The position numbers and the translations under genes are program-made. Source: Coprococcus sp. (GTDB lineage Bacteria > Bacillota_A > Clostridia > Lachnospirales > Lachnospiraceae). From it: 64,000 bases of DNA. This document shows positions 1-8,159 of this stretch, piece after piece (the stretch's first letter is position 1; each line of letters begins with the position of its first letter). The stretch spans positions 42,388-106,387 of the forward strand of contig JAGANU010000001.1 of NCBI GenBank assembly GCA_017624085.1. Direction: 5' to 3'. Under the pieces are notes generated by a model, which saw nothing but the letters and a program-made list of their open reading frames with translations, did no database searches and was not told where the DNA came from.

Positions 1-494
1 AGCATCATCATTCCGCCGCCCGCTCCGACAAAACCACAGATAAATCCAACGAATGCTCCACATATTACAGAGCCACCAACGCGTTTCTTTTTGCTTACAG
101 CCTCCATATCACTCCTTGTTGTCATAACCGGCTTAACGATAAACTTTACTCCAAGAAATACTGTCATCATAGTACTGAAATTTCCCATTGTCTTTGCAGG
201 GACAATGCTTGAAACATAGCTTCCGATTATGGTAAACAACAACACAAATAGCATCATCAGGATGCCATTTTTTATATCAAGGTTATTGTTCTTTTTGTAG
301 GTATACGCAGATACGGCGCTGGCTAAAACATCAGAAGCAAGGGCAATGCCTACCGCAGTATACGGCTCTATACCAAGGAAGGAAATGAGCAGCGGGCTAA
401 TTACCGCAGCTGCACTCATACCGGCAAAACCTGTTCCGAGACCGGCTCCCATGCCGGCAAAAAAAGTAATAATAATAGTTTCTAAAAGCTTCAA
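1..494 (-). CDS. TauE/SafE family membrane permease (3' end cut by window)
   Basis: The first 164 codons of a sulfite exporter TauE/SafE (DUF81) family permease, which runs off the left edge. Translation of the minus strand gives a hydrophobic protein with the family's glycine-rich opening (FFAGMGAGLGTGFAGMSAAA) and a second glycine-rich helix near the cut end (GFICGFVGAGGGMMM); this internal repeat is typical of the family, which exports sulfite, sulfoacetate or other small anions. The start is a TTG at 494, chosen because GGAGG lies 9 bases upstream and no ATG fits. Substrate cannot be told from sequence. Family assignment is firm; function is inferred. Confidence 0.85.
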   Translation of the reverse strand, partial: MKLLETIIITFFAGMGAGLGTGFAGMSAAAVISPLLISFLGIEPYTAVGIALASDVLASAVSAYTYKKNNNLDIKNGILMMLFVLLFTIIGSYVSSIVPAKTMGNFSTMMTVFLGVKFIVKPVMTTRSDMEAVSKKKRVGGSVICGAFVGFICGFVGAGGGMMM

Positions 495-553
495 CTTCTA
501 CTTCCTCCACTAATCAGAAAGGAAATCTTTTATCTCCTAATAATGATAAATAT

Positions 554-943
554 TTACTTAATATCATACATTTCTGCGGTTTCTCTATCTCTGTACTCAT
601 GCTTTTCATAGTAGCCAATAAGTTTACCTTCATCCCTCAAGGCCACCATATACACGTCCTTATTTTGCTTAGCATTGTAATATGTATATACTATGTTGTT
701 TGCCTCAGATTTCGAAAACCATTCAACAACCTCACGTATTTTATTCACAGAATTCTCATTGTGACAATCAAGCAGGCTTTTTCCTAAAAGTAAAGCTCCG
801 CCACGCTTCTCGTAGTACTTTATGGCCGCAGGATTCATATATATTATTTCATGCTCTAAATTACATATTACAACTGAGCATCTGTCCTGATCTATTATAC
901 TTTTAGTATATTTTTCTAATTCATCCAATTCATATACCTCCAT
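554..943 (-). CDS. small single-domain PAS protein
   Basis: A 129-residue protein that is almost entirely one PAS fold: a hydrophobic sensor strand (SVVICNLEHEIIYMNPAA, about residues 23-40), then GKSLLDCHNENS and a second beta region (YMVALRDEGKLIGYYEKH). The Cys-His pair in DCHN is similar to the CHP motif I recall from PAS domains fused to DUF438/hemerythrin-like proteins, where the His may contact a cofactor; that role is inference. No output domain, signal peptide or membrane segment is present. The start is uncertain: the ATG at 943 sits directly against GGAGG, while a TTG at codon 6 has a better spacing of 8. It follows the TauE-like gene's start on the same strand (upstream of it), so the two may be cotranscribed. 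Confidence 0.75.
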   Translation of the reverse strand: MEVYELDELEKYTKSIIDQDRCSVVICNLEHEIIYMNPAAIKYYEKRGGALLLGKSLLDCHNENSVNKIREVVEWFSKSEANNIVYTYYNAKQNKDVYMVALRDEGKLIGYYEKHEYRDRETAEMYDIK

Positions 944-1022
944 CCTCCATATATTTAACCATGCCTATTATATAACGATATCTTCCTTGTAAAAATATAG
1001 ATTAAATAAAAAATATTACAGA

Positions 1023-1535
1023 CTATAGCTTTAACGTCATCTCATGCCACTCTTCCCCTCCCCAGGTAGAAGCTGCAATTCCCTTTTCCTCAAAGCCCAT
1101 CCTTACATACATAGGAACCTTGTCATCAAGGCATGTTAAAATAAGCTGTTTCCTTCCATTATTCCTTTCTCTTTCCGCATACCTTCGGACAATCTCGCCA
1201 GCAAGTCCCTGTCCTCTGTATTCCGGTCTTACATCAAGGCCCACCAGCATAATATTTTTCCCGTCTTTTCTGTTAAGCCTCTCATTTATAAAGAACTCAT
1301 CTCTAAAAGCATCTTCATCTGTTGCAATTCCATTTAAAAAACCAGCAATTTTGCCAAATTCTGTGTCATAAGCAACCATAAACAGCTCCGGCACATATCC
1401 GATTCTATCCTTCATGGACTTCTCTGTGCAGGCTTCGTGTGGAGGAAAGCATATCTGTTCAATCAAAACTGCCTCACATGCCTCCTCCTGTCGTATATCT
1501 CTAAATTCATATCTTGAAAAATCGTAACACTTCAT
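1023..1535 (-). CDS. GNAT family N-acetyltransferase, AANAT-like
   Basis: A 170-residue acetyl-CoA-dependent N-acetyltransferase. The acetyl-CoA binding motif A is clear (LDVRPEYRGQGLAGEIVRRY, about residues 99-118), preceded by a strand and followed by CLDDKVPMYVRMGFEE, the usual motif B with the conserved Tyr region. The N-terminal CFPPHEACTEKSMKDRI resembles the FPPAEAA segment of arylalkylamine N-acetyltransferase-like proteins, so an amine substrate is plausible but not shown. It stands alone between the small PAS gene and an amino acid catabolic operon, all on the minus strand. Start ATG at 1535 follows AAAGGTG. Confidence 0.85.
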   Translation of the reverse strand: MKCYDFSRYEFRDIRQEEACEAVLIEQICFPPHEACTEKSMKDRIGYVPELFMVAYDTEFGKIAGFLNGIATDEDAFRDEFFINERLNRKDGKNIMLVGLDVRPEYRGQGLAGEIVRRYAERERNNGRKQLILTCLDDKVPMYVRMGFEEKGIAASTWGGEEWHEMTLKL

Positions 1536-1604
1536 AAAACAACAACACCTTTCAAATATAATACTATTCTTGATATACGAAATTCATTATAATATAAGTT
1601 CAAA

Positions 1605-1638
1605 CAAAAAACCACTAGAGAGTCTTTCTCTCTAGTGG
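1605..1638 (-). terminator. intrinsic terminator of the amine/amino acid oxidation operon
   Basis: Perfect 11-bp inverted repeat (1612-1622 and 1628-1638, loop of 5) followed on the minus strand by six T residues. It lies 57 bases after the stop of the ornithine cyclodeaminase-like gene and separates the operon from the GNAT gene. Confidence 0.9.
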
Positions 1639-1695
1639 CAATATTATTAGCACAGACACGACTACCCCTTTGCATTCGCACCCATGTTAATGTTA

Positions 1696-2838
1696 TTAGA
1701 ATAAGTACGGCTTGTCCCAAAGGTTGAGCTTTGTTCCGATACCAAGCTCAAGTGCCTTCTCATAACACTTCTTACCCCATGCAACGTCTTCAACAGGCAT
1801 TCCTCCTACTGAGTAGATGATAACCTCATCATCAGACTTTCGACCTTCCGCTTTTCCTGAAAGTATAGCGCCAAGATTAACTATCTTATCCTTTGTCAGC
1901 TTACCATCATGAACAAGATCCATCCAGAGACAACCTGGAATATATACCTCGTTGTAAGTTGGATATGGATACTCTTCAGCCCAAGCCTCATAAAGCTTGA
2001 TATTGTCACATACAAGCTTAGCCTTGCCGCTACATATATAGTCATCTGAAAAATCGCCTGATCCTGGGATACAGAACAATGCGCCCGGCTTAATCCATGA
2101 CTCATCTATGAATGGATACTGGCTTCTGTCCATACCCATTGAAGTTGATGTGGCAAAGCTTAATATATCTGAATCCCTTACACACTCCTCAACTGTGTCA
2201 ACAACCTGAATTGTTGTGAACTGTGGCAGATGCTCCTTTACATATTCTATGCATCTGTCAATCGAAGCCTTTCCTCGACCCTTAATCTTAAGTGTATCAA
2301 GTGTAGGACGTAGTGCGGCAAATGTTTCTACAGCCGTGATATTGATAACACCAGGACCAACAATACCAAGAACCTTAGCATCCTTAACGGCGAGATTCTT
2401 AACACCCACACCAGGAATTGCTGCTGTTCTATAAGCTGAAAGAAGGTTTGCTGACATAAGTGAAAGCGGAGCTCCTGTATCCTTGTCGTTGAGCATAACC
2501 ATGAGGATTGATCGTGGAAGACCCTTCTCTCTGTTCTCTACATTTGAACCATACCACTTCATACCTGCCATAGCTGTCTCACCACCTACATAAGCAGGCA
2601 TAGCCATGAATCTTCTGTCAGGTCCTGCCTTTGGCATGTTTGGAAATGGCGGATTCTCCGGAAATGATACCATGGTACCGTGTGAGTTACCATTCTCACC
2701 ACCCATTATGTAATCACCCTTATCCAGTGTGATAAGAAGCTCCTCCATACATTCTGTACAAGCTACTACATCATTTACACCAGCCTTAATCATATCCGGC
2801 TCACTTAAATATAATAAGTCAATCTTTGCACTACTCAT
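1696..2838 (-). CDS. ornithine cyclodeaminase / mu-crystallin family protein
   Basis: A 380-residue member of the ornithine cyclodeaminase/mu-crystallin family, a group of NAD(P)-dependent enzymes that act on amino acids or cyclic imines. Visible marks are KWYGSNVENREKGLPRS, NLLSAYRTAAIPGVG with the substrate Arg, and the dinucleotide-binding turn GIVGPGVINITA at about residue 158. I recall close relatives being named tyramine oxidase subunit B in databases, which I could not check. It is the last gene of a minus-strand operon with an APC permease, a PII protein and split flavin/iron-sulfur oxidoreductase subunits; a role in reducing or rearranging the imine made by those subunits is inference. 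Start ATG at 2838 after GGAG. Confidence 0.85.
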   Translation of the reverse strand: MSSAKIDLLYLSEPDMIKAGVNDVVACTECMEELLITLDKGDYIMGGENGNSHGTMVSFPENPPFPNMPKAGPDRRFMAMPAYVGGETAMAGMKWYGSNVENREKGLPRSILMVMLNDKDTGAPLSLMSANLLSAYRTAAIPGVGVKNLAVKDAKVLGIVGPGVINITAVETFAALRPTLDTLKIKGRGKASIDRCIEYVKEHLPQFTTIQVVDTVEECVRDSDILSFATSTSMGMDRSQYPFIDESWIKPGALFCIPGSGDFSDDYICSGKAKLVCDNIKLYEAWAEEYPYPTYNEVYIPGCLWMDLVHDGKLTKDKIVNLGAILSGKAEGRKSDDEVIIYSVGGMPVEDVAWGKKCYEKALELGIGTKLNLWDKPYLF

Positions 2839-2878
2839 AACAACACTCTCCTTTTCATATGATATGTATGTTTATAAA

Positions 2879-4279
2879 TTACTTTGCAACTTTTCTGTGA
2901 TGCTCCGCATAGAGTTCGTTTTCCATCGCCATAACTTCCTTTATCGGATAAGCCTTAAACATAGGTTTCTTCATCTTGCACTTAACCCAGAAGAAAGCGT
3001 ATATAGCAAGAACAACTATAGTAATTCCGTCAATTGTATATAACTGTAGCTTCACATCCCATGAAGGATCCATATTGTATATCATGTATGCTGAACCAAC
3101 AACACCAAGAATAGGAATAATAGGGCCAAGTGGAAGCTTGAAGTTTCGTGGTGCATTTGGCATCTTTCTTCTAAGTATAAGTACATCCACATTTGAAATG
3201 ATGTAGCTTATGAGCCAGAGGATTGCAAGCACGGATATAAAGAATGCTACCTGGTCTGACGATGAAAGACCTGTTACGTTGATTATAATGAAGAACAAAG
3301 CCTCAAATACTAGTCCGATAACAGGAACGCCCTTCTTGTTTGTCTTCTGAAAGAACGCTGGAAGGAGACCTATTTTGGACATACCTGCGATAATATAAGC
3401 AAGACTTGACATCAGTGTGTTAATAGAACTTACTGTTGCAAATATGGCAACCGCCATCATCCAGTACTTTCCTATATTTCCAAGAACCATCTGTCCATAA
3501 AGCACATGTGGTGTACCGCTAGCTGAGAGTTCCTCCCATGGGGTATAATATGCAAAGCCATATGTAAGGATAATCTGCATAATAAGGATAATTACCATAC
3601 TTAGTACCATACCAAGTGGAATGTTTCTCTTCGCATTCTTTACGTCCTTTGAAATTGGTACTACGTACTCACCTCCAACAAAGAGGAAGAACGCCGCACC
3701 ACATAAGCCTGTAACGCTTTTGAAATCAGAAGCAATCACACGTGGCTGATTTACTATCTCTCCGGTTCCTGCCTTTGCTGCTCCGATAATACCAAGGATA
3801 AACAAAGAACCGATGAGGGCATATGCGACAAAATCCTGGATTTTGATAAACATGTCAACACCATTCAGGTTGACGCAAAACAGTATTCCTATAAGTATTG
3901 TGGCGTATACCCAGCTAGGGATTCCTGTATTTGGCAGAATTGCTTCGACAGTATTACCAAACATGGCACCTTCTACCGATCCTGCCAGTGAGTTACACAA
4001 GATATAACCACCTACCATACATATAATAGTAAGAAATGGTCCTACGCAGGCAAGCGAGTACTGAGCCAGACCACCTGTAAGGTTTGGCATCAGTGAATTT
4101 AATTCCGAAATAGATAAAAGAGTTAATATATTTACAATACAAGCTATTATCATAGAGATAATAAATGATGTTCCTATTGCTGATATACCTGCACCAAGTG
4201 TAAACAGACAACTAGATGCTACTACAAGTCCAACACCGGTTGCTACTACTCCAGCAAGTCCTATCTTCTTCTCATTCAT
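2879..4279 (-). CDS. APC superfamily amino acid permease
   Basis: A 466-residue polytopic membrane protein of the amino acid-polyamine-organocation (APC) superfamily. The opening GLAGVVATGVGLVVASSCLF carries the glycine-rich helix 1 break typical of the fold, and about 12 hydrophobic helices can be traced, with GAAFFLFVGGEYVVPISKD as helix 6 and following loop. It probably imports the amino acid or amine degraded by the surrounding oxidoreductase genes. The gene starts at ATG 4279 after AAGGAGGGC and lies 39 bases after the PII-like gene, so the two are likely coexpressed. Exact substrate is unknown. Confidence 0.88.
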   Translation of the reverse strand: MNEKKIGLAGVVATGVGLVVASSCLFTLGAGISAIGTSFIISMIIACIVNILTLLSISELNSLMPNLTGGLAQYSLACVGPFLTIICMVGGYILCNSLAGSVEGAMFGNTVEAILPNTGIPSWVYATILIGILFCVNLNGVDMFIKIQDFVAYALIGSLFILGIIGAAKAGTGEIVNQPRVIASDFKSVTGLCGAAFFLFVGGEYVVPISKDVKNAKRNIPLGMVLSMVIILIMQIILTYGFAYYTPWEELSASGTPHVLYGQMVLGNIGKYWMMAVAIFATVSSINTLMSSLAYIIAGMSKIGLLPAFFQKTNKKGVPVIGLVFEALFFIIINVTGLSSSDQVAFFISVLAILWLISYIISNVDVLILRRKMPNAPRNFKLPLGPIIPILGVVGSAYMIYNMDPSWDVKLQLYTIDGITIVVLAIYAFFWVKCKMKKPMFKAYPIKEVMAMENELYAEHHRKVAK

Positions 4280-4318
4280 GAGCAGCCCTCCTTTTTATCA
4301 TCAATGAACAACCAATAT

Positions 4319-4693
4319 TTACAGGTCGCCTTCTTTAAGAGCATCCGTGCCTTCCTCACCGGTTCGAACCCTAATAGCATTTGTAACTGGAAGAACAAAT
4401 ATCTTTCCATCACCGATATGACCTGTATATAGTGATTTTTCAACGAAATCAAGAAAATCATCCACCTCTCTTGTTGGGAGAACCACCATAACTACCTGCT
4501 TGCTAAGAAGCTGTGGCTGTTCATTTTTGTCAGCCTCATATTCCTGGGTTCCAAGCTGAACACCACAGCCTTTCGCGTCGTATATAGTCATACCTGTTAT
4601 TCCGAATTTTCCAAATTCCCTAGTCAGTTCAGCCACCTTTGCTTCCTTTGTAATAATCTGAACCATTGATAATTCCTCGATTGATACCTTCAT
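4319..4693 (-). CDS. PII-like signal transduction protein next to an amino acid permease
   Basis: A 124-residue PII (GlnB/GlnK) family protein. The B-loop region TGHIGDGKIFVLPV and the C-terminal AIRVRTGEEG match PII closely, so ATP/ADP binding is expected. The T-loop (GCGVQLGTQEYEADKNEQ, about residues 43-60) differs from the GlnB/GlnK type: it lacks the Tyr of the uridylylation motif and the usual basic QKG start. PII proteins normally bind ammonium channels; here the neighbour is an APC permease, so control of amino acid uptake is a reasonable inference. It has 10 extra residues at the N terminus (MKVSIEELSM), which could be shortened if the Met at residue 10 is used, though the AGGAGG site supports 4693. 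Confidence 0.88.
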   Translation of the reverse strand: MKVSIEELSMVQIITKEAKVAELTREFGKFGITGMTIYDAKGCGVQLGTQEYEADKNEQPQLLSKQVVMVVLPTREVDDFLDFVEKSLYTGHIGDGKIFVLPVTNAIRVRTGEEGTDALKEGDL

Positions 4694-4746
4694 AATGTGT
4701 ACCTCCTTTTCACGTATACAAGTTTGTCTGTTTCTCTATCTAAAGC

Positions 4747-5883
4747 CTATAATTTAGCCTTAAATCTACCATAGGCAAGTCCGCTTATATCTACGCTTGT
4801 CCTACCCTCTGTTATCAGCATGGCAAGCTGATCTCCTACTGCCGGCCCTATACCAAAGCCATGTCCCGAAAAGGCACATGCAACTACAAGTCCCGGGGCC
4901 TCATCCACGAATCCAAGTACGGGAACACCATCCTGACATATATCGATGAATCCTGCCCACGTTCTCACAATCTTTGCATCAGCAAGATCCGGGAAGTATT
5001 TCATAATTCCTCTGCAGATGCAAGGTGCAGTAATACTTTGATTACTAGGTGAGTTCTTTGGTCCTTCATCTCTATTATTAGGCTCAAGACCTGACGAACC
5101 ACCAAATACAAATGATCCATGATCAGACTGATGTCCATAAAAATCAGCCTCTGCAGTTCCTAGCATCTGATTGAACATATGTGGCTCTGCCTCTGTAACA
5201 AGACACTCGACAAGCTCCTTGTGCATTGGGACATCAACTCCGATAGTATTTAGGATATCTCTTGACTCATATCCGGCAGCTATCATTACAAACTCGCCCT
5301 GATATGTATCATTTTCAGTTATTACCTCTTTTACCCTGCCTCTTATTTTTCTTAGTCTTACAACCTTTTCACCGGTGATAAATCTTACGCCCCGCTTTCT
5401 TGCGGCTCTATAAAATGCTAGTGTGGTTACCATCGGATTGGCATGTCCATCTGTAGGACACCAGCTTGCTCCAATTACCTCATCAGACAAATAAGGATTA
5501 ATTTCCTTAACCTCCTTGGCATCTATCATTCTTACATCAAGTCCAACCGCCTTAGCTCTATCTGTAAGTCCCTGAAGAATCTCCAGATGCTTCTCAGTTT
5601 TTCCAAGTCTGAGATTGCCCTCTTTATGGTATTCACAGTCTACTCCAAGCTCAATGGACAATTCCGGCCATAGCTCCCTGATACCATACATGGCCAGTGG
5701 TAATTCCCTTGGGTCCCTTCCTGACTGTCTTACGCCACCACCATTTCTTGATGATCCACCATTTCCTATATTGTCACTAGCCTCAAGAACTATTACTGAT
5801 TTACCTCTTTTACTAAGATAGTACGCAGTAGCGCATCCTATGATTCCACCGCCAACTATTACTACATCCGCTGTATTTTCCAT
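4747..5883 (-). CDS. FAD-dependent oxidoreductase of the DAO family (sarcosine oxidase beta-like)
   Basis: A 378-residue flavoprotein that oxidises an amino or imino acid. The Rossmann motif VVIVGGGIIGCATAYYLSKR is at residue 7, followed by the SSRNGGGVRQ segment common to the D-amino acid oxidase/glycine oxidase/sarcosine oxidase beta family, and the C-terminal FAD contact GHGFGIGPAVG. Four genes in a row encode the pieces of a heteromeric sarcosine oxidase- or dye-linked proline dehydrogenase-like complex, and this is the substrate-oxidising subunit. Start ATG at 5883 follows AGGAGG and is 2 bases after the stop of the BFD-like gene. The substrate is not defined by sequence. Confidence 0.88.
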   Translation of the reverse strand: MENTADVVIVGGGIIGCATAYYLSKRGKSVIVLEASDNIGNGGSSRNGGGVRQSGRDPRELPLAMYGIRELWPELSIELGVDCEYHKEGNLRLGKTEKHLEILQGLTDRAKAVGLDVRMIDAKEVKEINPYLSDEVIGASWCPTDGHANPMVTTLAFYRAARKRGVRFITGEKVVRLRKIRGRVKEVITENDTYQGEFVMIAAGYESRDILNTIGVDVPMHKELVECLVTEAEPHMFNQMLGTAEADFYGHQSDHGSFVFGGSSGLEPNNRDEGPKNSPSNQSITAPCICRGIMKYFPDLADAKIVRTWAGFIDICQDGVPVLGFVDEAPGLVVACAFSGHGFGIGPAVGDQLAMLITEGRTSVDISGLAYGRFKAKL

Positions 5884-5885
5884 AG

Positions 5886-6206
5886 CTAGTCCTCCTCTTT
5901 ACCAAGAACCTTCATTTCAATAGGTCTCATTGGAGATCTTGCTGTTGCAGGCTCAAGCTCTGCCGGTGATACTCCAAGCTCCTTTGCCACTATTGCTTTA
6001 ACAAGCTTGGCGCAGGTCTGCCCCTGACATAGACCCATGCCGGTTCGAAGAAACCTTCTGACCTCTGTCATTGTCCACATTCCATCATGCACAGCCCTTC
6101 TAATCTCGCCCTTAGTAATCTCCTCGCATCTACAAATCAGCATTCCGTCATCCGGCTGTGGCACATATTCACCTATATCCTTTGATCTATCAACAACTGA
6201 ATTCAT
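5886..6206 (-). CDS. BFD-like [2Fe-2S]-binding subunit
   Basis: A 106-residue protein matching the bacterioferritin-associated ferredoxin-like (BFD) [2Fe-2S] domain that in sarcosine oxidase alpha and related dehydrogenases is fused to the flavoprotein. The four ligands are visible: LICRCEE (C-x-C, near residue 25) and CQGQTC (C-x4-C, near residue 60). Between them lies the helical segment TKGEIRRAVHDG. It would pass electrons between the two flavoprotein subunits encoded on either side. The gene starts at ATG 6206 after AAGGAGG. Confidence 0.87.
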   Translation of the reverse strand: MNSVVDRSKDIGEYVPQPDDGMLICRCEEITKGEIRRAVHDGMWTMTEVRRFLRTGMGLCQGQTCAKLVKAIVAKELGVSPAELEPATARSPMRPIEMKVLGKEED

Positions 6207-6217
6207 AGTCTACCTCC

Positions 6218-7795
6218 TTAGCTACACTGAAAAAATCTAGCCCTCATAGCATACTCTTTTGGAACCTTCATTGTAAGAAGATTTGTATGGTCAAAAGCAG
6301 GAACACTCTTAACAGCTACAACCTCAGCCTCACATACCGGCTTACCAGATCGATCGAGACCGAATCCCTTTTCTCCAATTGAAGGCAGAGGAAGAAACTC
6401 ATAAGGTAGGGTAACTGTTGCTGTTCCATCTCCGAGATCTTCATCTACAAGGAATATTGCCTGTCCTGAACAGCTTGCCACACACATTCCACAATTGATG
6501 CAATCCTTGTCATCTGTCACAAACGGCAGGTTTGTTATATTATTACCTATTGATATGCAGCCTTTTGGACAGGCGTCCTGACATGGATTACAAGGTATAT
6601 TCTGTGTACACTCCATAACAGGATGAACACCCTTTTTATGTGTAATACCAGGAAATCTTTCTATCTCTTCATCATCCACATAGCCCTTTTTCAGAAGACT
6701 CATGGATACTTCTATTCCTTCATCAGTCTTTTCAACAAGCTTGCCGCGCATATTTGGTGCAAACATACCCTGTCTGAGGCTCTCCAAGTCCTCCTTCAGC
6801 TTTGAAACCTCTGCAGTTTTTTCTTCCGAAGTACAATATCCCAAGTATTCTGACACGCACACTCCGGCAATCCTTCCCTGGATCATTGCTGAGGATGCCT
6901 CTTCAATTCCCGACACATCTCCGGCTGCAAATATGCCAGATACGGAGGTCTCACCATACTCATCAATCACCGGAACCTGGCCTCCTCTCCTTGGATCATC
7001 AACCATGCTGCAGCCCGACATTTTCAGAAGCTGGCTCATAGGTGAAAGTCCAACAGCCATACAGATTGTATCTACATCAAAATATTTGTCTGTTCCCGGA
7101 ACAGGCTTAAAGGAACTGTCTACCTCACTTATGGTTACACCGGTTACTTCTGTATCACCATGTGCCTTTGTTATTGTATGTGATAAGTAAAATGGAACTC
7201 CGCACCTTGCTACCTTTGAGGCATGCACTCCGTATCCACCTATTCTAGGAGCTGCATCTACAAGTGCAACCACCTTACAGCCTGCCTGAAGGAGCTGAAA
7301 TGAAACCACCAACCCAACATTTCCTGAACCGAGCATAAGCACCCGCTTACCCGGCTTTATGCCGTGAAGATTCATCATAGTCTGTGCTGCACCTGCTCCT
7401 ATAACACCAGGAAGTGTCCAGCCTGGAAATGTCACCATGTTTTCAGCAGCACCGGTTGCAACAATTACCGTGTCTCCCTTGTAGTGCTTTATACGATCTC
7501 CGATTCTTACATTTACCTCTTTATTGGAATAAAGTCCAATTACAGTGGCACCAAGCATAACATTTACACCGGCATCTGAGGCTTCCTTAAGGAGCTCCTC
7601 TCCAATTTTAAAGCCTCTTATCTTTGCATGATGCTCTTTCGAACCAAAAAACTTATGTATCTGTTTAAAAAGCTGTCCACCCGGCTTATCATTTTCATCA
7701 AATACTATTACCTTAAGTCCTCTCTTTGCTGCCTCTATTGCAGCTGATAAACCGGACGGACCAGCACCTACTATAATTACTTCGTATCGTTCCAT
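6218..7795 (-). CDS. NAD(P)/FAD-dependent oxidoreductase with ferredoxin-like tail
   Basis: A 525-residue pyridine nucleotide-disulfide oxidoreductase-like subunit. The FAD motif VIIVGAGPSGLSAAIEAAKR opens the protein, the NAD(P) motif RVLMLGSGNVGLVVSFQL follows near residue 150, and AAGDVSGIEEA is the second FAD contact. The C terminus carries two iron-sulfur motifs, one CNPCQDACPKGC (about residue 402) and one CINCGMCVASC (about residue 432), as in two-[4Fe-4S] ferredoxins. It corresponds to the central part of sarcosine oxidase alpha, here separate from its [2Fe-2S] domains. The start is the third of three near-by ATG codons (7795), best spaced from AAAGG; 7804 is the upstream alternative. 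Confidence 0.87.
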   Translation of the reverse strand: MERYEVIIVGAGPSGLSAAIEAAKRGLKVIVFDENDKPGGQLFKQIHKFFGSKEHHAKIRGFKIGEELLKEASDAGVNVMLGATVIGLYSNKEVNVRIGDRIKHYKGDTVIVATGAAENMVTFPGWTLPGVIGAGAAQTMMNLHGIKPGKRVLMLGSGNVGLVVSFQLLQAGCKVVALVDAAPRIGGYGVHASKVARCGVPFYLSHTITKAHGDTEVTGVTISEVDSSFKPVPGTDKYFDVDTICMAVGLSPMSQLLKMSGCSMVDDPRRGGQVPVIDEYGETSVSGIFAAGDVSGIEEASSAMIQGRIAGVCVSEYLGYCTSEEKTAEVSKLKEDLESLRQGMFAPNMRGKLVEKTDEGIEVSMSLLKKGYVDDEEIERFPGITHKKGVHPVMECTQNIPCNPCQDACPKGCISIGNNITNLPFVTDDKDCINCGMCVASCSGQAIFLVDEDLGDGTATVTLPYEFLPLPSIGEKGFGLDRSGKPVCEAEVVAVKSVPAFDHTNLLTMKVPKEYAMRARFFQCS

Positions 7796-7812
7796 CTTCA
7801 TCATCCTTTCCG

Positions 7813-8121
7813 CTACAAGGCAGTTACTCCGTTCTGAGTCTGTACAACCATTCCTTCACGAAGAGGTGTAACGCATGTTCTTACATTTGGCTTACCATCA
7901 ACAACCATGACACAATCCGTACACCTTCCTATCGCACAAAAGACTCCTCTGGGCATATGCTTCTTCTTCGTATATCTGTGAATCATTACACCATTTGCCT
8001 TTAGTGCCATTGCGATTGGTTCTCCCTCACAGCCGGTCATCAATGTGCCGTCAAATGTGAATGTAACCTTTTTTCCTTTATCAATAACTCCAAGTATTGG
8101 GTGGTTTTCTATCCTGCTCAT
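7813..8121 (-). CDS. [2Fe-2S]-binding subunit (Fer2_4 type, sarcosine oxidase alpha N-domain-like)
   Basis: A 102-residue plant-type [2Fe-2S] ferredoxin-like protein of the sort that forms the N-terminal domain of sarcosine oxidase alpha. Ligands: GVFCAIGRCTDCVMVVDG (C-x4-C-x2-C) and RTCVTPL further on. The segment VTFTFDGTLMTGCEGEPIAMAL matches the first beta-grasp part of the domain. The start is taken at the second ATG (8121), 7 bases from GGGAGG. It is the second gene of the operon, just before the flavoprotein it would serve. Confidence 0.87.
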   Translation of the reverse strand: MSRIENHPILGVIDKGKKVTFTFDGTLMTGCEGEPIAMALKANGVMIHRYTKKKHMPRGVFCAIGRCTDCVMVVDGKPNVRTCVTPLREGMVVQTQNGVTAL

Positions 8122-8159
8122 CTGCATTCCTCCCAGCTAAAAACTAATTTTACGAAAAG

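Noticed and set aside
1532..1720. 62-codon minus-strand frame between the GNAT and cyclodeaminase-like genes
   Set aside because: It contains the intrinsic terminator hairpin and no recognisable protein.
6702..7190. 162-codon open frame on the plus strand inside the FAD/NAD oxidoreductase gene
   Set aside because: It is the complement of a strongly conserved flavoprotein; no ribosome site and no recognisable protein.
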